From assembly GCA_026390695.1 (NCBI GenBank), contig JAPLFL010000098.1, forward strand, positions 1 through 53,705: a stretch of 53,705 bases of DNA, given 5' to 3'. How positions within the stretch are numbered: the stretch's first letter is position 1; each line of letters begins with the position of its first letter. The position numbers and the translations under genes were made by a program. The notes under the pieces are model-generated. The model made no database searches. It worked only from the letters and a program-made list of their open reading frames with translations, and was not told where the DNA came from. Shown piece by piece: positions 53,401-53,705 of the stretch. Source of the stretch: Candidatus Kapaibacterium sp. Lineage in GTDB: Bacteria > Bacteroidota > Ignavibacteria > Kapaibacteriales > UBA2268.

Positions 53401-53705
53401 CCTTTGGTTACTGGCAATATCCCCGCTACTTCGCCTGTGGCAAGATCTACCATGCTTGTGGTTGAACCGGTGCCGTAGAATTCTGATGCCTGTACCTGAC
53501 CTGTGCCCTGCAAATTGATTGAAGCGCCGGTAGCTACTGTCATCGAGGCTGAATTATTTAAACCGGTTATTATATTCGAGAATGATGTAGAGGATGGTGC
53601 GACAGTTGACCAATAGACACTGCCACTCGAATTTGTTACTAATGTCGAATTATTCTGAGTTGCGAGACTATTGATTGAGCCTGATGATGAACCTATTAAT
53701 ATTGT
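50427..53705 (-). CDS. Tail-fibre-like repeat protein, partial (start outside window)
   Basis: The frame stays open to the right edge, so the gene lacks its start here; 1,092 residues are visible. At least four copies of a repeat with 'VDLATAEVAGILPTSKGGTGSS' character occur (near 53400, 53060, 52415 and 51325). GILPVTKGGTG is the signature of phage tail fibre and bacterial surface fibre repeats. Between them lies TTKGFLLPRMTNAQRNAI and NFIGTTDAQDLVFKTNATE, a segment common in surface fibres of Bacteroidota. The C-terminus (about 130 residues) is a beta-rich cap ending NGNSNVNQDPCP with no T9SS domain. Probably a long surface fibre; no phage genes are nearby, so a prophage origin is not supported. 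Confidence 0.82.
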   Translation of the reverse strand, partial: TILIGSSSGSINSLATQNNSTLVTNSSGSVYWSTVAPSSTSFSNIITGLNNSASMTVATGASINLQGTGQVQASEFYGTGSTTSMVDLATGEVAGILPVTKGGTGSSNTFGPNTILIGTSAGTITSMTSLNNATLVTNSSGSVYWSTAGASSTSFSNLLGGTNTSASMTVGSGASLNVITGGVIQANQFIGTGSTSNAVDLATSEVSGILPTANGGTGSSSSFGTNTILMGSSGGTITSLPSATNSYLITNSSGSVYWSPLSTGTVGGSGATNQVAYFSNSSTLSSSASFTWDNSTQKLVLNGSSTFLGPLAIGNSTSKINSFLTGSSQTANLSYTLPTAQGAVSSYLQNDGSGNLSWSTISAGSTSFSQIIGNTNSSSTMTVGSGAALLRSGTGIVEATEFYGTGSVTDQVDLGTAEVAGILPVTKGGTGSSNTFGPNTILIGSSAGTVTALTSINSAALVTNASGSVYWSTAGGSLSGSGATDRVAYFNSGNTLSGVDNFMFNAGSNRLSLTGQIVFNSTVISPTPDPSAILDIQSTTKGFLLPRMTNAQRNAITAPVDELFLFNSTNQRFEYNSGNASTPVWTPLMDSISLGSYGWKLIGNAATTPGTNFIGTTDAQDLVFKTNATERLRIEATGTVNISSSSATTGATKLAVQGNIFLSGPSGTASELRLGKPGDDTKYVGFRASSTTTGATTYTWPAADGSASSYLATDGAGNLSWSTITPGSVSFSQIMGNTNSTSTMTVGTGAAILPSGSGIIKATDYTGPGSTTDDIDLATAEVAGILPTSKGGTGSSASFGTGTVLIGTSSGTVGQLSLISSTTNGVLTSTSSGSIYWSSVINPASVAQGAGGQNQIAYFNAAGSLTSSTFFTADDVSKTMTLRGDLYDYGNINMKASSTVSPALLKFEKPGDETKYIALRASDTLSTSVTYQLPGSPASTTTTNFLASNTSGQMYWASPSAIASEMRLGSTTWVPISNSSYTANSNDNIIIFSKNADCTLWVPTEASSSGLLGKVFYVKMMANAKSLTVKSISCEYVERGTNASTAAGTVTTTGSSFASMQIVYGRNSTNTGYQWFVLAFNGNSNVNQDPCP

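Overview
The window is AT-rich bacterial DNA from a member of the Bacteroidota/Chlorobiota (FCB) lineage, most likely an Ignavibacteria- or Kapaibacteria-like organism. This placement is inference: several secreted proteins end in type IX secretion (T9SS) type-A sorting domains, one carries the T9SS-associated dockerin-like ending, ribosome binding sites are weak, and the two tRNA genes do not encode CCA. No T9SS machinery, rRNA operon, phage or integrase is present in the window.

Layout. 1-511 is non-coding and holds palindromic repeats. mnmA (tRNA 2-thiouridylase, minus) is divergent from a secreted beta-helix protein with a T9SS ending (1805-3604, plus). A tight minus-strand operon (7583 to 3740) encodes an outer-membrane-type protein with one c-type heme motif, a small periplasmic cupredoxin-like protein and a membrane histidine kinase, and reads as a candidate redox/copper-sensing unit. 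From 7.6 to 8.6 kb lies repeat-rich DNA: a 42-bp tandem array ending in a 27-bp-stem palindrome, and an internally deleted REP-associated transposase (RAYT) bracketed by REP-like palindromes. A T9SS propeller protein gene broken by two frameshifts follows (8653-9994), then a shared bidirectional terminator.

Almost half of the window (10067-35254, minus) is one uninterrupted gene for an 8,395-residue surface protein. It has, in order, a seven-repeat Asp-box propeller, FN3-like and LamG-like modules, 48 propeller-type repeats arranged as six higher-order units of eight, a beta-solenoid region, two arrays of Ig-like modules, CARDB-like modules and a T9SS sorting domain. Beyond it are a DUF2461 gene, a second copy of the 42-bp repeat element, a perfect 119-bp tandem duplication rich in ATGCAAAT-like motifs, a 67-residue orphan gene with an Asp-rich end, an EamA-type permease and a methyltransferase.

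39.9-40.9 kb holds tRNA-Leu(CAG), a four-helix-bundle (23S intervening-sequence type) protein and tRNA-Ser(CGA), separated by polypurine/polypyrimidine tracts, two of which form an inverted repeat around tRNA-Leu. The right end (40.9-53.7 kb, all minus) is a cell-surface locus: a multi-membrane glycosyltransferase-like protein, two secreted proteins (FlgD/T9SS-like and dockerin-like endings), a retropepsin-like protein whose catalytic triplet is altered, two secreted proteins with a similar C-terminal motif, a phased 21-bp tandem array, and the 3' part of a tail-fibre-like repeat protein that runs off the window.

Best candidates for something new are the cytochrome/cupredoxin/kinase operon, the higher-order propeller architecture of the giant protein, the small gene behind the ATGCAAAT duplication, and the polypurine inverted repeat around a tRNA.
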